The notes below the pieces were generated by a model, which saw only the letters and a list, made by a program, of their open reading frames with translations, was not told the origin of the DNA and made no database searches. Below, one piece after another: positions 31,556 through 34,129 of a stretch of DNA of 34,129 nt. Each line of letters opens with the position of its first letter. The first letter of the stretch is position 1. The DNA comes from an uncultured bacterium. GTDB lineage: Bacteria; Pseudomonadota; Alphaproteobacteria; Sphingomonadales; Sphingomonadaceae. The stretch is taken from positions 1 to 34,129 of the forward strand of contig CAISGR010000158.1 of assembly GCA_903884945.1 (NCBI GenBank). The letters are read 5' to 3'. A program made the translations under genes and the position numbers.

Positions 31556-31756
31556 ATGACCAAGAAAAGCATGCACTGTGGCCAATGCGGTGGCGAAGAT
31601 ATCATGCGTGATGCATGGGCGACCTGGGACGTCACGTCCCAGACATGGGTTTTGGGCGAGCTCTTCGACTATGCCTTCTGCGCCGACTGCGAAGCAGACG
31701 CGACGATCGTTGAGCGCTCTCTCGATCACTTGCCCGAGGCGGCATCCTGCGCGTGA
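31556..31756 (+). CDS. Small zinc-ribbon protein (66 aa)
   Basis: ATG at 31556 has GGAGG six bases upstream. Cysteines at 8, 11, 42 and 45 (CGQC ... CADC) form a four-Cys treble-clef or zinc-ribbon site. The loop between them is acidic and aromatic (MRDAWATWDVTSQTWVLGELFDYAF). It may be an adaptor or nucleic-acid-binding miniprotein. The GTG at 31753, which overlaps its stop, would extend the next gene's frame, but that extension lacks coding character and is not accepted. Confidence 0.75.
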   Translation: MTKKSMHCGQCGGEDIMRDAWATWDVTSQTWVLGELFDYAFCADCEADATIVERSLDHLPEAASCA

Positions 31757-31889
31757 ACAGCTGCATCGCACGTCCCGCGCCAGAATCTTTCACTGGTCCG
31801 ATCGCCGACCGAAACTTGCGCCGGCCGCTACTACCCTGCGCTCGGCATCAAGCAGGGCCGATCCTGTTTCGGCGGGCCACCGCTCGCGC

Positions 31890-31940
31890 CTGGGAGGAGG
31901 GAGGAGACGACGGGCGAGGCGGCGGAATCGGTCCGTTGTC
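31890..31940 (+). promoter_or_regulatory. Purine tract plus hairpin leader, copy 8
   Basis: TGGGAGGAGGGAGGAGACGA (about 31891-31910) is followed by GACGACGGG / TCCGTTGTC (31906-31914 and 31932-31940, with G-T wobbles). The ribosome site and ATG at 31957 follow. Confidence 0.45.
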
Positions 31941-31956
31941 CATCTGGAGCACGCCC

Positions 31957-33633
31957 ATGTCCCTCCCAACCATCATTCAAGCCGCCGTCGGCCAATCCCT
32001 GGTCCACAAGGTGTCGAGACTATTCAACGGAAGCCTGTCCGACGTTCTCACGGAGCTACTTCAGAACTCACGCCGCGCCGCCGCGACCTATGTCGATATC
32101 CGCTCCTATGATCTTGCCGGCCATCCGACACTTGTCGTTCGCGACGACGGTTCGGGGATCGACGATCCTGTCAAACTCGTGACGCTCGGCGACTCAGGCT
32201 GGAATGCCGAGATCGCCGACCGCGAGGACCCGGCGGGCATGGGCGTGTTCAGCCTTGCGGGACACCGCGTCGAGATACGTTCCTATTCCCGTTCGGCCGC
32301 GCAGGGCTGGCGCGTCGTCATCACCCCGGATGCCTGGGAGACCGGCGCGCCGCTTGCCGTCGAGCCGTTCGACATCGGCGCCGGAACCGAAATCCTCATC
32401 GATTTCCCGGAGAGCTGGGAAACTGCGCTCGACGGCGCTGCCGCCCATTGCGCACTGCATTATCCGCTTCCCGTGTTCTTGCACGGCAACGTCCAGCCTC
32501 GCGCCGACTTCCTTGGCGGAGCGATCCATGTCGAACAATGGGAGGGATGTCGCATCGGCGTCTTCAGCGGCCTCGGTAATCGACCGCTGGATTGCCCGCG
32601 AATCAATTTCCACGGCCTCACCGTCGGGTGCGACTTCCCGATTGTCTCCGAGGCCGATCATCACGAGCCCTGGAGCGTCAAGGTCGACATCGTCGATTCG
32701 CCCGCACTTCAGCTCGTTCTCCCGGCCCGCAAGGAAATGGTGCAGAATGAGGCCCTTGAGGCGCTCAAAATCGTGGCTGAACGCACCATTTTCCGCGCCT
32801 TCGCTGCCCGCGAAAGCCACAGGTTATCCTTTGCATCGTGGCGCCGCGCGAATGACCTCGGCGTCCAGATGCCGGAGGCCGCGGCCTGGCTCGAAGCCTG
32901 GGCACCGCAGACCGCAGATGGACACGGCCTGCCGTCTGGCGAACCTGTCGTCAACGAACCGATGGTCCTCTTGGACAACTACGAGCCGGATATTGACCAG
33001 GGCGCCGCCCAGGCGTTCTCCAACGGTTCGCCGCTCGGCCGACGGCCCGTTCGCGCCAGGGGCGCCTTCGCTGGTTATAGCTGGTATGACGCGCTCCCGC
33101 GCGTTGCTGAGATAGCGTTCGCCATCGATACGGGCGACCGAATCCAGCGCTACGCCGACGAAGACGTTCTTCCCCCCGAATTTGTCTCCGGACGCGTCGA
33201 TTCGATCACGCTCGACGTCACGATCGAACTCCCCGATGCGTCCGACGCGAGCCAGAACCATCTCTTGCCGGTCGAAGCATTGGTCTGTCGGAACGGCGGC
33301 TATGGCAGCCTCGACGAAGCGGTGGTCCTGGTCAGCCGGACCGCCGCGATCACGCCCGGAACGCTGGCCTGGCTGATCGACGCTTCATGCTTCAGCTATG
33401 ACGAGGATCACGACAGCGATAGCTGGGACACGCAGCATCGCGCATTCGAACAGGCCGCGCGGCACATCGCCAACGAGATCCTCCTTGGCGAAGAAGAGGC
33501 GCTGCTCGAACGAATCCGTGATGCGATCGCCGACGAAATCGTCTGGCTGATCCCCGCCGGCCGATCGATCAGCCTGATCGCAGGGGCTGGCGCCGTGGCT
33601 CTATCCTTCCTTCCCGAAGCCGCCTCCAACTGA
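31957..33633 (+). CDS. GHKL/HSP90-like ATPase (558 aa)
   Basis: ATG at 31957 has GGAG eight bases upstream, and the longer GTG frame from 31753 is rejected. The ATP-binding Bergerat fold is visible: E33-LLQN37 (N-box), DDGSGI (63-68, G1 box) and DPAGMGVFSL (91-100, G2 box). The following ~450 residues are unassigned, alternating strands and helices, with an acidic C-terminal region. The arrangement resembles the N-terminal domain of HSP90, MutL and MORC ATPases, which dimerise around ATP. Such ATPases occur in bacterial defence and mobile-element loci. Its leader separates it from the zinc-ribbon gene, and the DUF5983 gene follows 61 bases after its stop. The partner is unknown. Confidence 0.8.
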   Translation: MSLPTIIQAAVGQSLVHKVSRLFNGSLSDVLTELLQNSRRAAATYVDIRSYDLAGHPTLVVRDDGSGIDDPVKLVTLGDSGWNAEIADREDPAGMGVFSLAGHRVEIRSYSRSAAQGWRVVITPDAWETGAPLAVEPFDIGAGTEILIDFPESWETALDGAAAHCALHYPLPVFLHGNVQPRADFLGGAIHVEQWEGCRIGVFSGLGNRPLDCPRINFHGLTVGCDFPIVSEADHHEPWSVKVDIVDSPALQLVLPARKEMVQNEALEALKIVAERTIFRAFAARESHRLSFASWRRANDLGVQMPEAAAWLEAWAPQTADGHGLPSGEPVVNEPMVLLDNYEPDIDQGAAQAFSNGSPLGRRPVRARGAFAGYSWYDALPRVAEIAFAIDTGDRIQRYADEDVLPPEFVSGRVDSITLDVTIELPDASDASQNHLLPVEALVCRNGGYGSLDEAVVLVSRTAAITPGTLAWLIDASCFSYDEDHDSDSWDTQHRAFEQAARHIANEILLGEEEALLERIRDAIADEIVWLIPAGRSISLIAGAGAVALSFLPEAASN

Positions 33634-33694
33634 CGGCCCGGACCCAGGCACGTCACCGGGTTTGCCAGTTTCAATCCGATTCGCGGAGATGGCC

Positions 33695-34129
33695 ATGCGC
33701 CGCTTGCACATCTGCATCTGCTCAACTGCCCATCTTCCGGCTGACGAACGTGCCGAAATCGACGCGCTGATCGCGAGGTCGCCGCGACGTCGCGGGCGCG
33801 TAATCGTCGATCATCCCGATCTGTCGATCGAACCGCATCAATATGGCTTCTCTGTTCACCTCGGCTTTCTTGATACCCCTTTCGAACGTCCTGACACGCT
33901 GTCGCCGGACCTCTGGCGCTTACTCGCCTCTGCCCATGATTCCGGTGCCAGCTGGATCTCCTTTGATTGCGACGAGCCACCTTCCAGCAAATTCCCGACT
34001 CTCGAAGACGATGCCTTGCGAGCCGTCCCCCCGATCACCCTTTCGCAGGACAGGATGTGCCCATGCATCAGCACCCAGCCGACCGCCATGCAGCGTATGA
34101 CGACACCACCGTCCAGCTCGAACTCGCGA
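33695..34129 (+). CDS. DUF5983-like protein, continuing past the window edge
   Basis: ATG at 33695 (MRRLHICICSTAHLPADE) is preferred to an ATG six bases earlier because GGAG lies six bases upstream of it. The frame contains the DUF5983 signature YGFSVHLGFLDTP, then LSPDLWRLLASAHDSGASWISFDCDEPP. It is open to the window end without a stop, but the character after DCDEPPSSKFPTLEDDALRAVPP is poor, beginning near a C6 run at 34027-34032. The true stop may lie in another frame, or the gene may simply continue. It is a paralogue of the C-terminal half of the 27979 gene. Confidence 0.6.
   Translation, partial: MRRLHICICSTAHLPADERAEIDALIARSPRRRGRVIVDHPDLSIEPHQYGFSVHLGFLDTPFERPDTLSPDLWRLLASAHDSGASWISFDCDEPPSSKFPTLEDDALRAVPPITLSQDRMCPCISTQPTAMQRMTTPPSSSNSR
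34063..34129 (+). CDS. Possible start of the next gene (partial)
   Basis: ATG at 34063, preceded at some distance by AGGACAGGA, opens a frame of coding character (MHQHPADRHAAYDDTTVQLELA) to the window edge. It overlaps the DUF5983-like frame in a different register. Only 22 codons are visible, so it is a tentative call. Confidence 0.4.
   Translation, partial: MHQHPADRHAAYDDTTVQLELA

Noticed and set aside
1..34129. Integrase, relaxase, tRNA attachment site, insertion sequence or CRISPR array
   Set aside because: I looked for these to define the element but saw no motif, terminal inverted repeat or regularly spaced repeat that supports any of them.

Overview
The window looks like accessory DNA from an alphaproteobacterium, most likely a sphingomonad (Sphingomonadaceae). 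The evidence is the high GC content, a MucR/Ros regulator with a Lys/Ala-rich tail, a DUF932 gene beside a complete PRTRC (ParB-related, ThiF-related) cassette, and many densely packed hypothetical genes of the kind seen on large sphingomonad plasmids and integrative elements. I see no integrase, relaxase, replication gene, rRNA, tRNA or CRISPR array, so plasmid versus integrated element is undecided.

Region 1 (1-7.0 kb). A 1234-residue TPR-CHAT protein (caspase-like protease, minus strand) is translationally coupled to a small gene. Divergent to these, on the plus strand, lie a small ORF and an exported protein with a zinc-metallopeptidase signature (HEAGH plus EAEAD). Converging on that gene is an ATGA-coupled minus-strand pair: a small exported protein and a single-pass membrane protein.

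Region 2 (7.0-15 kb, minus strand). A tightly overlapping trio encodes a DUF6361 protein, a phospholipase-D-like protein and an SF2/SNF2-type helicase. A WYL-like small protein lies upstream. This has the form of an anti-phage or anti-plasmid defence module, but that function is inferred. A zinc-ligand-less MucR homologue follows, divergent from the long plus-strand block.

Region 3 (15-21.1 kb, plus strand). A run of small plasmid-type hypothetical genes leads to a DpdA-like (tRNA-guanine-transglycosylase family) gene, which a single in-frame amber codon interrupts exactly inside a conserved motif. A DUF932 gene and a terminator-like hairpin follow.

Region 4 (21.2-27 kb). The PRTRC cassette is in the order ParB, E, C, F, B, A, ThiF. 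It includes a ubiquitin-like protein (C), an E2-like protein (B), a JAMM peptidase (A) and an E1-like enzyme (ThiF). The catalytic or binding residues of B, A and ThiF, and the terminal glycine of C, look intact. Gene F carries an apparent +1 frameshift at a C5 run.

Region 5 (27-34.1 kb). This holds a Mom-like DNA-modification protein, two DUF5983 paralogues, a PAPS-reductase/DndC-like PP-loop protein, a zinc-ribbon miniprotein, a GHKL ATPase and several hypotheticals. Together with the DpdA-like gene, the element carries three kinds of enzyme associated with unusual nucleic-acid chemistry, which suggests DNA hypermodification or anti-restriction. At least eight plus-strand units between 15 and 32 kb share a 5' leader design: a G-rich purine tract, a short hairpin, then a Shine-Dalgarno and start codon. 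This may be an undescribed shared regulatory RNA or DNA element.

All calls come from reading the sequence and from memory of protein families. No database search was run.
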